From Tillandsia leiboldiana (taxonomy: Eukaryota > Streptophyta > Magnoliopsida > Poales > Bromeliaceae): DNA of 64,000 nt. Shown one piece after another: positions 37,101-48,683 of this stretch. Position 1 is the first letter of the stretch. Each line of letters opens with the position of its first letter. The notes beneath the pieces are model-generated. The model did not search any database and had not been told where the DNA came from. It worked only from the letters and a program-made list of their open reading frames with translations. The translations under genes and the position numbers were made by a program. The DNA lies in NCBI GenBank assembly GCA_029204045.2, contig CM055076.1, positions 27,668,832-27,732,831 on the forward strand, in the 5' to 3' direction.

Positions 37101-38607
37101 GCCGTTACATTTGGTATCAGAGCCCGACTGATGACAAGTCTCATATCGCATGGTGATCTTGGACTGTGTATGTTTGGGCTGACGAGGACGTCAGGTCTAA
37201 ACCATAGTTAGTTAATTCGGATTCGGCAAAAATTCGGTACGGATAAAATTGGTATCATAATTTTAAAATTCATTGAAAAATTCGGCTAAAAAACAGGCTC
37301 GTCAATTATTCGGATACGTGATTTATACGGAAATAATACGTTCACTAATTAAAAATTCGGGATAAAAAATTCGGCTATTAAATTAAAAAAAAAATTAAAA
37401 ATTTATACTATTAGTATAAACAATTATAATTTTTTAAAAATAATTTAATCAATTTATTTTAGAAATAAATAAAATATTCATTTAGAACAAAAAAAAATAT
37501 AATTTTAAATTATTCCTGACAAATAATTTTAATTCGGATTCTCAATAATTCGCGAATAATTCGCGAATAATTCGCGAATTAACTAACTATGCTTTGAAAA
37601 AGAACGATTTTTTCACCCAAAAATTCGTAATTCGTGAATAATTCGCAAATAATACTTTTTGATTCAAAAATTCGCGAATTATTCCGAATTTTTGGAAAAA
37701 ATCGGAAACGGCACGTTTAATTCGGATTCTCAATAATTCGCGAATAATTTACGAATTAACTAACTATGGTCTAAACAGGAGGAGTCTATGGAAATTGAGC
37801 TATGATTGGATATATAAAAGACATGAACACTAGTAATAATAACTAAACTTAAGTATTATATTTTGGACTGTGATTTAGACCCCATAAATTATTATTGTTA
37901 GTGGGTCGGATCGTTACAAAATTAGGCTGCGGATTTGATTACAACAAATTAAATCTCGCGGAATAAAGTGTCACCCGCTTTATAGCTTGAGGACCAAACG
38001 TGCAATTTACCCTTGGCATAATGTAATAGAAACAACACAATCTTTGATGTATTCTTGTAACTAAATTTGGTGCTTTTTTTTAATATTTGTTTGAAATAGA
38101 GTGGTGGACCCAGCTGGGAGGTTCCTTTGGGGAGGAGGGATTCATTGGGGGCAAGCTTAAGTGGATCCAACAACAACATTCCTGCTCCTAACAACACCCT
38201 CCCTACCATCATCACCAAGTTCAAGCTCCAAGGCCTCAACCTCGTCGATCTCGTCGCCTTATCTGGTATACATCTCCCTTCTGTGACACTCTCAGAATTT
38301 GAAATAGTTATATATATAAAATACAATAAAACGAAACCTCTAAATTTAAGTATAACATTTTGATCGGCGACTATGCCAAGAGGTTATAAGGGTTGAGCAG
38401 CCTCCTGAGAAGTGGGACGTCATAGTTGGTATCAAAATTTATCATCAGTCAGACGTATAAGATGAGCTTCAACTGAGCCATGGTCATACACCATTGTGGG
38501 TGGAGTATGGCTCCCCACAAAATCGGTTACGATTAGCGAGACGAGTCTCACATTACCTGATACTTGTGAGTACATGTGTTTTGATATAACACTCTTAAAA
38601 TTTAAAA

Positions 38608-38675
<68 letters not shown>

Positions 38676-39565
38676 CACGGTTAAATCGATCTCTAAACCC
38701 AGCTATTGCATGTTGGACGATGATTGAACCCAAGAGATTAGAATGCGGGGCGTCACAATCTCATTATCATTCAGATTGTTGTTTTTGACGCATATGTGTT
38801 GTTCTATACAACTACAGCGCTAGAAAGAGGCCAATTTTAACAAATATGGCATGGAAGAATTTGTGAATGCAAATTATTTGAAGCTAAAAAATGAAAAATA
38901 GAGTTCAGATACTTATTTCAAAATGAACAAAACTTATAGTAATTTGTGTCACATTTTACGAGAAAACGGAAAAATCTTTATAAGGACTTTTTTTTTAAAA
39001 AAAAAAGGTACTCTTTACAACTTTCCTAACTAACTTGCAATCATGCATGCAAGATTGGTGGGTAGATACCTAACTGTCTGCTGATTTGACATCTGACCTG
39101 GTTGTGATGTGATGTGATGTGATGTGATGTGCTGATCAAGGCGGCCACACGATCGGCGACGCGCGGTGCACGAGCTTCCGCCAGCGGCTCTACAACCAGA
39201 GCGGCAACGGCCTGCCGGATGCCACCCTGAGCTCGGACTACGCGGCAGAGCTCCGCGCCCGGTGCCCGCGCTCCGGCGGCGACCAGACCCTCTTCTTCCT
39301 AAACCCCGCCACTCCTTTTGCATTCGACAACCTCTACTTCAAGAGCCTACTCACCGACCACGGCCTCCTCAGCTCCGACGAGGTCCTCGTCACGCAGAGC
39401 GCGGCCACGAGACCGCTCGTCGAGAAGTTCGCGGCGAGCAACGAGGCGTTCTTCGAGCAATTCGCGAAGTCGATGGTGAAGATGGGGAACATTTCGCCGT
39501 TGACGGGGCCGACGAAGGGCGAGGTTCGGAAGCATTGCAGGAAGATCAATGGGGAGCATTACTAG
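31865..39565 (+). CDS. Class III secretory peroxidase A, four exons (peroxidase 49/72-like)
   Basis: Exons are 31865-32089, 34798-34989, 38100-38265 and 39141-39565, giving 335 aa, the usual length. The N-terminus is a hydrophobic signal peptide (about 1-24). The distal haem site R..HFHDCF ends exon 1; the proximal His is in LSGGHTIG, split by intron 3. All eight conserved Cys are present (DRTC, HDC, GC, EC, SC, ARC, RCP, KHC). Exon 3 carries GGPSW and LGRRDS. The three-intron layout is the ancestral one of the family. The enzyme is expected to oxidise phenolics with H2O2 in the wall (lignin or suberin type), by similarity to Arabidopsis PRX49/72. Oddities: the conserved Asp right after Gly-Cys in exon 2 (a distal Ca2+ ligand) is Glu here; intron 2 starts with the weak donor GTGCAC; intron 3 ends in a (TGATG)n tract instead of a pyrimidine tract. 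Introns are 2708, 3110 and 875 bp, loaded with transposons. Confidence 0.93.
32597..33690. repeat. AT-rich tandem block in peroxidase A intron 1
   Basis: A unit of about 400 bp starting 'tttatgcttcttt..gattttttt' (about 32636) recurs at about 33137, i.e. with a 500-bp step. A GC-richer spacer lies between (about 33040-33100, 'gggggggatatcgcatcccaccc'). It is missing from the copy B intron. Confidence 0.65.
33920..34549. mobile_element. hAT-like MITE with internal AT microsatellite, copy 5
   Basis: It lies in inverse orientation, starting TAGGGGTGGCAATCC and ending GTTGACACCTCTA, with the perfect 8-bp TSD GTGGTGGT (33912-33919, 34550-34557). The (AT)n core is at 34085-34183. The peroxidase B intron has the empty site (about 63527), so this insertion is younger than the duplication. 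Confidence 0.9.
35037..35616. mobile_element. hAT-like MITE (CATAGTTAG family), copy 1
   Basis: The ends CATAGTTAGTTAATTCG and GAATTAACTAACTATG are flanked by the perfect 8-bp TSD GTTCAAAC (35029-35036, 35617-35624). An internal second copy of the terminus lies near 35213. The interior is rich in 'cgcgaattattcgcgaatta' palindromes and non-coding. It sits in peroxidase A intron 2. Confidence 0.88.
35793..36188. mobile_element. MULE-like MITE
   Basis: The ends GGCTAAATTACAGAAAATC and its inverse GATTTTCTGTAATTTAGCC are flanked by the perfect 9-bp TSD AAATAAAAA (35784-35792, 36189-36197). The terminal inverted repeats run on for about 90 bp ('gtcgacaatctgccccctcgtaat'). It is in peroxidase A intron 2; a decayed relative is at 9128. 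Confidence 0.88.
36957..37918 (+). mobile_element. TRIM element with a nested hAT-like MITE
   Basis: The 5' LTR is 36957-37109 (153 bp), the primer site TGGTATCAGAGCC 37112-37124, the purine tract about 37776-37783, and a diverged 3' LTR runs to 37918. The perfect 5-bp TSD AAATT (36952-36956, 37919-37923) shows an intact insertion event. The interior is split by the MITE at 37203-37768. Confidence 0.87.
37203..37768. mobile_element. hAT-like MITE (CATAGTTAG family), copy 2
   Basis: It has the same ends as the element at 35037 but inverted, so it lies in the opposite orientation. It is flanked by the perfect 8-bp TSD GTCTAAAC (37195-37202, 37769-37776), which belongs to the TRIM interior and dates this insertion after the TRIM. 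Confidence 0.88.
38282..38757 (+). mobile_element. TRIM element in peroxidase A intron 3
   Basis: It belongs to the subfamily of 6235-6770. The 5' LTR is 38282 to about 38424 (TGTGACACTCTCAG), the diverged primer site TGGTATCA starts at 38427, and the 3' LTR is 38582-38757 (ending GGCGTCACA), stretched by an (AT)n run at 38613-38664. It begins 16 bp after the exon 3 donor. Confidence 0.75.
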
Positions 39566-39784
39566 ATGTTTGAGTGAATTGGTTTTGTATTTGCTCATAT
39601 TTTTGTTGTTGTTGTTGTTGTGTTATTGTACTGGCTTTTCTCTTATTTTGTAGTTCTCTTGGTTAATTGGGTGGTTTGTGTGAACAAATGCATGAAAATG
39701 CATCTAAATTATTTTGTTTCTAAGAATCAAATGTACCCTGTATTTACTATTTATCAATTATCATCCTTTAAAATATGAGACTAT
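39566..39784 (+). other. Peroxidase A 3' UTR region
   Basis: It contains a (GTT)n tract at about 39603-39620. No further gene is seen before the TRIM at 39785. Confidence 0.4.
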
Positions 39785-40429
39785 GTAACGATCCGTCCTA
39801 TTTACAATAATAACTTGTTGGGATCAAACCGCTCGCTCAATGCCTCCAAACCGACGGCGGATGCCCAAGGGTCATGGATGGTCATGATCAACAGTTTTTG
39901 TAGCGGGCTTAGTGGGTGTGTTTAATAAGTTAATATACAATGAGCCTATAAATAGTAGGGTCGGCTGAGGTCAAAATATAAGAGAGAGTTATATCTTGTA
40001 ATTTCTGTTTCTAAGTAATATAGTACTTAGAATTTTTACAAAACCTCTATTCTTCTCTCTTTTTTCCGATTTTTGCACTTAGTCATAGGGAGCGGAGGTC
40101 AGGGCTAACAAGCAGGGAGCAAGACTCACTGATCTTCGAGCAGAATGGTACGGTGGTATGTTATATTTTTAATCAGAACCCCTTTGTCATCTGATGTTGG
40201 TCTATCGGGGCATTACAAATTCTCCTTGTTTAAATCATGATACTCTTATCAGATCCAAATCAGATCATAGACATATAGACTAAAATTATACTTCCTGTTG
40301 ATATTCTACTCTGATACCAACTGTAGCGACCTGACCCGCTAGCAATAATAACCTGTCGGGCCTAAACCACCGGCTTAAAATGTATAGGCTCAACGAGTTA
40401 TTATTACTAGTAGATCGGATCGTTACAAA
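39785..40429 (-). mobile_element. Rearranged TRIM with inner insert
   Basis: An LTR starting TGTAACGATCC at 39785 is broken at about 39845. It resumes near 40180 ('catctgatgttggtctatcggggcattaca', ending 40216), and then the interior and a reversed primer site (ctctgatacca, about 40311-40321) follow. The terminal piece (40322-40428) is two LTR ends joined head to head. The inner insert (about 39845-40180) has 'cctataaatag' and TC-rich tracts like a small LTR, but its borders are not resolved. Confidence 0.55.
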
Positions 40430-42820
40430 CTATTTTGCTTAAGCTAGCACTGTTGGGCTTTTGGTTGATTGTTTAGTCTCTAAATAATGTCAAGTTGGTG
40501 CCAATAACTGTTGGAATTGCCATAAAGATCTCTTTTTGCAGCAATTTTTGGGGCATCAAAGAGATTGAGGTGGGTCAAGTAATTTCTTAGAATTGCTGGT
40601 GTGATTCTTGTTAAAAAAATATCAATTACTCTAAAAGCTTAAACTGTCAGAGAATGGTGATCATCAAGAAGAACATATTGGGGGCAAAAAAAGATAGAGC
40701 TTGATATTTAAGGAAAAGTTTCAAAACAACAATAAAAGTTTGCGCATCTAATTTGATCGAGATTTCTCTCCATTATTTCGTTTAGTCAATTTATAAAAAA
40801 GAAGAAACTACTATTGCTTGCAGTTCAAAATCTTATTTTGTATTCGAAATATAAACTCGATATATCAAGCCTGGTCTGAAACTGAATTTGAAGAAACTTC
40901 GAATTCCGATTCTCTGTACTGTTAAAGTCAGCAATATTTACATTCAACAGCGCAGTACGATTTAGATGTTTTGCCGATTATATATACATCGGTTTTTGCT
41001 TCTTTTTTTTTACAGTAGAAAGAAATTGATCCAACCCCGAGGCTTGATTTGAAAATTGCGAAGAGGAAAAAAAAAAAAAGCAGTGATGGATCAACAGAGG
41101 GATCAATCATTTTGCAGGTGAATAACACTTTTCTGGAAGGAAGCAAGCAATCATCTTCCTGAGACACATCTGATAACAGGGTCCTATCAAGAACAATCGA
41201 AATCCTACCTACTATTACCGAATCGTTATCGAACAATTACTGTCGCAGTTAGTACAAAAGCAAGGGAGAAAAGTAGTTTTTGAAACCAAAACCTCGGAAA
41301 TTAGGAACCATCAAATGGAAACACTGCTAGGTTGTGTTTAATTCAAGTAACAAATAGTTGTTCTAATGAAGAGGAAAAAGCGCTTTTGTTAATATGTAAT
41401 GAATGATATGCAACTAGGCTTGTACTAAAAGAAATGATTTGGAACTTGCAAGTTTACTTGTTTCTGTGAGCCAATTCAAAAATTCGTCAGAAACAGGGAT
41501 AATCTGCTGACTTGTTTCAGCTGAATTTAGCATCCTCTGACACATTTGGAATCAGACTGTTCACCTGAATTTATTTTTTTCTTTTAATACGACTAAGTGT
41601 CTGTTTGGCCTAACTTTTGAAACAACTTCTTTATAGGAGTTCCGACATAAGACTTTAGCGGAGTAAGCCATTAAAGAGATTCGATTCAAAACAAATGTTA
41701 GTAATTTTTCAAACAACACTTTTGCAGAAGCTCTAGTTTGTCCAAACTAGTTTAGTAGTTTTATCGCATGTTATCCTTTTCCTTTTTAGAACACATATTG
41801 GTTTACAGATTCATGATGTCGATGAAAAATGAAGATGATGCGGAAATCTTTTATTTCATGGTGTTTTGAGGTCGAAATTTAGGATTTGATCTTATAGTTA
41901 AATTTAATGTACTCAATATGCTCTTTCAAAATATGATGTTATCGGACCGACATAATATAAACAAAAGCTTAACTTTGGCGAATGTCACTTCTCATCCCTC
42001 TTCTACGCAAGATCACGGACCAAGAAACATGCCAGAAGCACGAAATCGTCTGATTCAAACATCTTATAAGAGGGACCTATCAAGAACAATCATAATCCTA
42101 TTACTGTTCTTGAATCTTTATCGAACAGCGACAGTGGCAGTTAATATGGGAGCAGAAAAAAGTTGTTAGAGATATCAGAAAATACAGTTTTTAGGACCAA
42201 ATTAGTCTTCCGACATTACCAACCATCGAATGTCACTGATGAACCACTGCTAGGACTTGAAAGAGTGAGCAAGGTTGTGTTTAATTCAAGCAACAAAGAT
42301 TTGTGCCCTATTCTTGAGTACTTGTACTAGATTGATGATGTGTAAAAGCACTTCTCATGTTGCTGCACTTATAATGTATCATTGAGTGTACTCTTCTAGT
42401 TCATTTTGCTGATTAACAAAAGGATTGTGGAAACCAACTACGTGTAATCGGATCGTGACGCTAACTATTAATCCCAAAAGTTCGAGCTGTTAGAAATATG
42501 CAATAAATTTCACTTAAAGCATACAGATAAAGTGCCCATGGGTCTCGATTATGACTTGGTTCAGATAATGCTGATACAGAGCAAAAAAAATAAAACAATA
42601 AAAAAAAAGATATATTCATAGAAGCGCGAGTGTTCGAAAACTCACTAATTGGGCATTATTGTAATCAAGCCCTATAGACATAGCTGTTTTCTATACAACT
42701 ACAAAAACAAAATGGAAATGCAATTTGATAACGAAAAAGAGACCATCCTCTAATGCTTCACAGATCCTCCACTGCCTTTATAATATCCAAGCTAGCAGCG
42801 TAAAACGAATGCCGAGAATC
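40430..42820. other. Intergenic with a diverged 0.9-kb repeat
   Basis: About 41150-41400 and 42050-42320 are diverged direct copies ('cctatcaagaacaatc..aatcctac', 'gttgtgtttaattcaag'). No coding sequence is seen. The MYB 3' UTR probably falls just below 42821. Confidence 0.45.
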
Positions 42821-43835
42821 TCAAAAGAGGCCTACATCAAACTCACTCGCCAATTCCCCTCGCGACATATCAAAACAGTCCTCCGAAAGACCTCGAGAAA
42901 GCGATCTTATCGGATAACCAATGTAATCTTCTCCACTCTCTACATTGTATTCAAATGTCTCCTCCCTTTTGATATCATCAGCAGTCCAGTTTAGTGCACT
43001 GTTCATCTCTGAACCCACATTGCAGTTCCAGCTACTACAGTCACTTGAACTCTTACCATACCCGTAATTCTCTGAAATGTCGATCACACTATTAAAATCG
43101 TAAATCTGCGAGTTTTCTAGCTGGCTGTAAATGGTCAAATTGCTCGTTGATTGATTGCTGATTGCGCTGAAGGGGAAGGCATCAAATGCTGCAGTTGCTG
43201 CTAAGTGGACTAAAGAACCGACATTGTTCAAATTGTTCGGTTCGAGCTTCTCTTCTTGAGTTTCAAGAGTCTCATTTAGTGGCTTGTGGGTCGCTGGATC
43301 GACTCCCTGCTGCACGAGTTTCTTTTTCAAGCACGAGTTCCAGAAGTTCTTGATCTCGTTATCTGTTCTTCCGGGCAGTTGAGACGCAATCTGAGACCAT
43401 CTGAAACTCCCAAATGCAGAAAATTCAGTACCCATTTCGCGAAATCCCGACAAAATGTAGTTGTTTCGAGCTACATTATTTTACCTGTTGCCTAAGATTC
43501 CATGCAAACTAACAATTAGATCCTCTTCTTGCTGCGAGAAGCTTCCCCTCTTGAGATCAGGCCTCAAGTAATTGATCCACCTCAATCTGCAACTCTTTCC
43601 GCATCTCTGCAACCCTGAAAAGAGAAAAATTTAATGTAAAATATGGATTAAATTCGGCCGATAAATCACGAAAGAACAAGAAAATAATATGAACAATGCC
43701 TGCTAGTTTTGCTACAGAGCTCCAACTGCCAACACCAAATCTAATGATGTGGTTGTAGAGCTTCTCATCCTCCTCAGGAGACCACAACCCCTTCCTCAGC
43801 TTCTGCTGCCTGAGACAGCCCGAATCGCGCCTCAT
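42821..43835 (-). CDS. R2R3-MYB transcription factor, three exons
   Basis: Exons on the minus strand are 43835-43700, 43614-43485 (130 bp, the standard R2R3 middle exon) and 43400-42821; 281 aa. R2 (about residues 14-64) has its three Trp (GLWSPEED, GSWSSVAKL, LRWINYLRP). R3 (about 67-117) starts with Phe instead of Trp (RGSFSQQEED), then NRWSQIA and NFWNSCLKKKL. The motif after R3 (DPATHKPL) and KLRKGLWSPEED resemble the MYB61/MYB86-type group, linked to wall and vascular programmes in other plants; this assignment is tentative. The bHLH-binding signature of R3 is absent. The acidic, Ser/Asn-rich C-terminus may activate transcription. Intron 1 begins GC rather than GT (CAG|GCATTG) with a normal TTTTCAG acceptor; frame and domain continuity require this splice. 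Introns are 85 and 84 bp. Confidence 0.9.
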
Positions 43836-44325
43836 TGATTCGTCGCGAATCGCGGGCTTCTTTTCGCAGGATATTTGAACAGATATATATATATTTACTA
43901 ATGGATGGTTTGAGATAGAGAAGCTTAAATAGAATGTTGGTTAGTTGTTTAAGTTCACAGGGGATAGAGCTTAACTAATGCTTAAGTTCCAAGTTTCATA
44001 AAGAGAAGAGGAGGGAAATAAATAGTGAGAGAGAGAGAGAAAGGACACAAGGAAAAGTGAAGCAATTATGTGGGTTTTAAGCAAGTCCTAACTAGATGTT
44101 CTTGCAATGGAATGGATTAAGATTTAAGGTACCTTCAATTATAGGAAAAAAGTAATCAAGTAGAGGATTTAAGGCACCTTCAACTATAGGAAAGAAGTAA
44201 TCAAGCAAAGGATTTAAGGCACCTCCAATTATAGGGAAGAAGTAATGAAGTAATTAAACAAATGTGATATGAAATGAGATTAATGCATTAAGGGTTGTAG
44301 GGCTCTTTGGTTACAAAATAGAGAG
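43836..44325. other. MYB upstream region
   Basis: It holds an AT run and a GA-rich tract (about 44027-44041). Three diverged tandem units of about 60 bp share 'gatttaaggcaccttcaattatagga' (about 44120-44250). No gene is seen. Confidence 0.5.
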
Positions 44326-44640
44326 TGTAATGATCCGACTCAGTAGTACTAATAACTTGTTGAGTTTAAACCATCGATTCAAACAAATCCTTTTCCATCC
44401 GATGTGGCACTATTGAGGCATTACATACTCCTTCCGTTTGGATCCTGACGTTCTCGTCCAGCCCTAGCCCAATCATACATATAGATAAGAGTTATCAGGC
44501 GATATGAGATTCTAAAGGTGGCTCCTGCAGACTTCCAGCTGGTATTCGGCTCTAAAACCAAATATAATGACCCCACTACTACGAATATCTTGTTGAGCCG
44601 AAATCACCATCCCGTGATTGTAATTCCATTCACAAACCCT
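44326..44640 (-). mobile_element. TRIM fragment
   Basis: A shortened LTR (44326-44425, TGTAATGATCC to GGCATTACA) is followed by the interior in reverse, a mutated primer site (cggctctaaaacca, about 44547-44560) and the start of a second LTR (44563) that fades by 44640. Confidence 0.6.
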
Positions 44641-46282
44641 TTCCGCATTACGTGCGCACACAGTGTTAGTTATTGGAAATGGTATTTAGCTTTTCTTTTC
44701 CTTTTGTTTTTTTTTTCTCTTTAAACAATTCATTAAGGAAAATAGGAGAGTATGACAACATAAAACATACATTAAAATTCTACTTGGATGTCCACCTCCA
44801 TCAAATGTGTGACATAAAAGGATACAGTATTTGTTTCCAACGACAACGTCATACCATTCAACTAAAAATCGATATGATAGAAAACGGTTGAGAAATGCTC
44901 TAAACAGTTTAAAACCCACTCACGTGTATGACAGAGATTAAGTGAATCATGTTATGTATACTTATGCCATTAAATGTTAGATATCAAATCTTTTTACAAT
45001 CGAGAGACATAAAACTAACTCTGATACCATATTAAGCGAAAAAATCAATCTAACAAAAAATTAACTAGGAAATAATCAGTTTCCAAGTAAACCATCATAT
45101 ATTAAAGAAGTAGGCCACTACATCTTGAATGTTATCTTGCTTCATTCATGGCTTGAGCATGGAAAATTTTGTTGCCAATACAAATTTGTTGAGTTACATC
45201 TTTCACATGCCTAATAAACCATCTACATGCATGTAAAATGACTATAAACATAATATTTCGCATCATATATTCGCAATATTTATCACATAACAAAAGCTAT
45301 CGAACGCTATTTGGTCAAAAGGAATTAGAGTGAATATATGTTTTCTCATCTTCTCACAGAACTGCAGAGATTATGTGGACTTAACCATGGAATCTGCACA
45401 ACATATAATCACTTGTAAAAACCATCATTTAAGAAGGAAAAAAAGAAAAAGAAAAAAAAAAGAGGAATAGGGCTAGAATGGTAATTTTGCTCAGTAGTTG
45501 TGGGCTCGAGGATCTTGCACCTAAAGTGAGCTTGACCTTGACATGCCTCCTTTGAAAAGGAAACATCATAGTAGCTCCTCTTTTAAGTCATGCAAACAAA
45601 TCAGTGCTAAAAGGGAGAGAAAGGAACATTATTTATAAAAAATAAAAAATAAAAAATATGCATACACACTCTTTTATTCTTACTATGAATTTATATAATT
45701 TTAAACAAAAATTAGCAGCTCCATTAAAAAAACACTAGTTGAAAATAGTAGAGCATGTATTTAGATTAATTTCGACCTATTTTGAAAATAATAAAAATAA
45801 AAATAGCGAAACAAAATAGTCGAATTAACTTAATAGAAGCTTTCAATGAGCATAGAGTTGTTTAGGACAAAATATATAGGGGCCTCTCAACATTATTTTT
45901 CGTCGATTTACACCCTTAACTTTTGATATTTTTGAACTGTATGATTTTGGTCAAATAAATTACGAATTTTATTAAATTTATTGAGAATTCCATCAATTTA
46001 ATGGTTTTAATCAAATAAAACTAAAACAACCGATAGCTAATAGAGCCATTAAACTTAAGAAAATTTTCACTTTAACTAAAATAACTCAAATTATAAAAAA
46101 AGGGCCTGTTTCACAATGGCCTATAGTTGAGGAGGTCTCAGAACATGGTTAAAATAAATAGATAAATAAAGAACTACACACATAAAAAAGAAACAATGAA
46201 ATGAATTGTTCTAAATCAAAGCCAAAGTTAAACAGATTGGAAAACTGAACAGAGCATACAACAAAAATTGTTCTAAATCAAA
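44641..46282. other. Intergenic, AT-rich
   Basis: No gene is seen. 'actctgataccatattaa' at about 45019 resembles a reversed retrotransposon primer site with an LTR end, but no LTR pair was found. Confidence 0.35.
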
Positions 46283-47480
46283 ACCAAATGAAATTAGAAA
46301 TTTTTATGAAACTTGTAAAGAAGTAAAAGTAAACAAGTGCAGAATGTGGTTGCAAGTTCATGCCTGCTGCAGTGTTGCCCTCATTTTTTCTTTTACAATG
46401 AGTCGAGCCGAGTCTTATCGACGGAACACCTATTAAATTTACGCCCAAATTGATACAACCTGCATTAAAAAACATAAAAACTTTAACAAAATTTAAAGTA
46501 TAATTTGTACCACTGAAATTAAGCTCACAAGCTTAATCATATATATATATATATAGACTACATGTAGTAGTCTTATTCCGATCCTGCACCAAGAAAAATA
46601 GGAGAATGTACACAAAACAAAAATTTTCGTTCAGTTTTGAGTTTGTTTTTGTGCATCCAACACCAAATGAAATTAAAGATTTTTATGAAACTTGTAAAGA
46701 AGTAAGCAAGTACAGAATCTGGTTGCAAGTTCATGCCTGCTGCATTGTTGCCCTTATTTTTCCTTTTGCAATGAGTTGGGTCGAGTCTTTTTTCGACAGA
46801 GCACCTATTAAATTTACTCCCAAATTGATACAACCTGCATTAAAAAACATAAAAACTTTAACAAAATTTAAAGTATAATTTGTGCAACTGAAATTAAGTT
46901 CACAAGTTTAATCATATATACATATATAGACTACATGTAGTAGTCTTGTTCCGATCCTGCACCAAAAAAATAGGAGAATGTATACAAAACAGTAAAACTT
47001 TAACTATAATCCATAACAAGGACGAAATCAATAGACTATAATAATAGGAGTCTTTTTAATTCATACACCACCGAGAACAAAAAGAAAATAGAAATACATA
47101 GGCAATTTATTTAGTCCTATTACATTCCTATAGAGAAATCGATAGTCTTTAATTCGTTCTTGCACCACCAAACATAGAGAAATAAGCGGTAACACTTCAG
47201 TTTTTTTTTTTTTTTTTTTTGGATTCAATATGAAATGAAACTAAAGTGTTTTTAAAAACTATAAATAAAGTAAAAGTCGTTGTAGGATGTGGTTGCAATT
47301 TGATGCCTGCTGCGGCGTCGCCGTCATTTTCCTTTTACGATGAGTCAATAGAATCTTATCACCTGAGAATCCATCAAATTTACTCCAAATATCAATACAA
47401 CTTGCACTAAAAACTAAAAAAAAGTTTAACAAAATTTAAAGCATGATTTATACTACTGAATTGAGTTCACAAGTGTAATC
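46283..47480. repeat. Three diverged tandem units downstream of the NLR gene
   Basis: Units start at about 46283, 46672 and 47233. Each holds 'ccaaatgaaattaaag..tttatgaaacttgtaaag', 'ttgcaagttcatgcctgctgc', 'aatttactcccaaattgata' and 'aactttaacaaaatttaaag'. The first two are about 389 bp apart and close to each other; the third is more diverged. They are non-coding on both strands. Confidence 0.65.
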
Positions 47481-48683
47481 TGGTGCCTGTTATACTGCTG
47501 AAAAAAATAATAATAATAATTTGAAACACATTTTAAAGTAATGTTAAGCAATTTCATCATATAATAGACAAAAAGTAAACAAGCTTATGACCTGACTATG
47601 AGATTTGCTGTTTATGCAGAAATATTCAAACACTAAATTATTTTTAGGACATATGACTATAATAAATTGAGGAGAAACAAAATTCCTCCCTGCCCCAAAA
47701 GAGGCAATTTCTTTGTTAAAGATCTCATGTTGTTTTGGCTATAGAGAGAGCAAAAAAAAAAAAGGAAAAAACAGGAATACATGGTATCTAACTCTAATCC
47801 TGCACTAAGAAAACTGAAGAACATAAGCATGTAGTAAGACATTAGTCTTTTTTTTTTTTTTTCCTTTTAATTCCTATAAATAGATTGATAGACAACTTAT
47901 AGAGAGTCATATATAAATTGCTCCAGCACTAATAAAATTGAGAGACAACAATAAAAGCTTTCTTCACTCATGCTGTAAAAAATTAAAAATAGAGAGAATA
48001 AGTAGTATGATTTTAATCATGTGTTTATGCCTGGAAAAAAATAGATCAAGTGCAGATAGGGAGTCCTAATCCTGTCATGTTCCTGCAGTACCAAAGCAGA
48101 ACATAAAGCAGCAAAACTTCACTCTTGTTTTATATTCTTGAAAAAATTGAGAGAAATATACATAGGAGTGCTATACCATTACTACAACCCTGCACCAAGA
48201 AATTAAAACAACTTCAAAGTTGTTGTCACACTTCTCTCTCTTTTGTTCAACTCATCAACTAGTCATTGTTAATTTTAGAAAGTAATTGATTTATGATCAT
48301 TACATTGTTAATTTGTTTTACATGACTAATCCATTGCTTCGATGTTCACGCCTAATAAGATATAATACCTGACCAATAGCATAGGAAATCAAGAGCTAAT
48401 TAAGAGGCACTGAAACAGGAATTTATTTAATTTCTAATACTATCCTCTCTTTATAATCACGCAAGCCCTGCGAGCACCATGTACTAATTATAAGGGGTGA
48501 TTAATTAGCACTATAAATTAAGGGTCAAAAAATATAAAAATTTTATTGGGGATGCTAATTTAAAACAACCTGCTTGCTCTTGCATTGTCCAAAAAAGGCT
48601 AATTAGTCCTGAAACAATTAAATAACCTTGTTAAGATTGAATGAGATGTCATAGTTCATTAAGACCGAAATAAATTGCGTTAA
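47481..48683. other. Non-coding region 3' of the NLR gene
   Basis: No ORF of note is seen. On the minus strand, several pyrimidine-rich tracts end in GTGCAG (near 47801, 48190) like 3' splice sites. They may belong to a spliced 3' UTR of the NLR gene, which is unproven. Confidence 0.35.

Noticed and set aside
39166..39598. Long ORFs in other frames and on the minus strand over peroxidase exon 4
   Set aside because: The exon is GC-rich, so alternate frames stay open by chance; the frame with HTIG, RCP and KHC motifs is the real one.
45005..45040. Possible LTR retrotransposon from a reversed primer site (actctgatacca)
   Set aside because: No paired LTRs or target duplication could be found around it.
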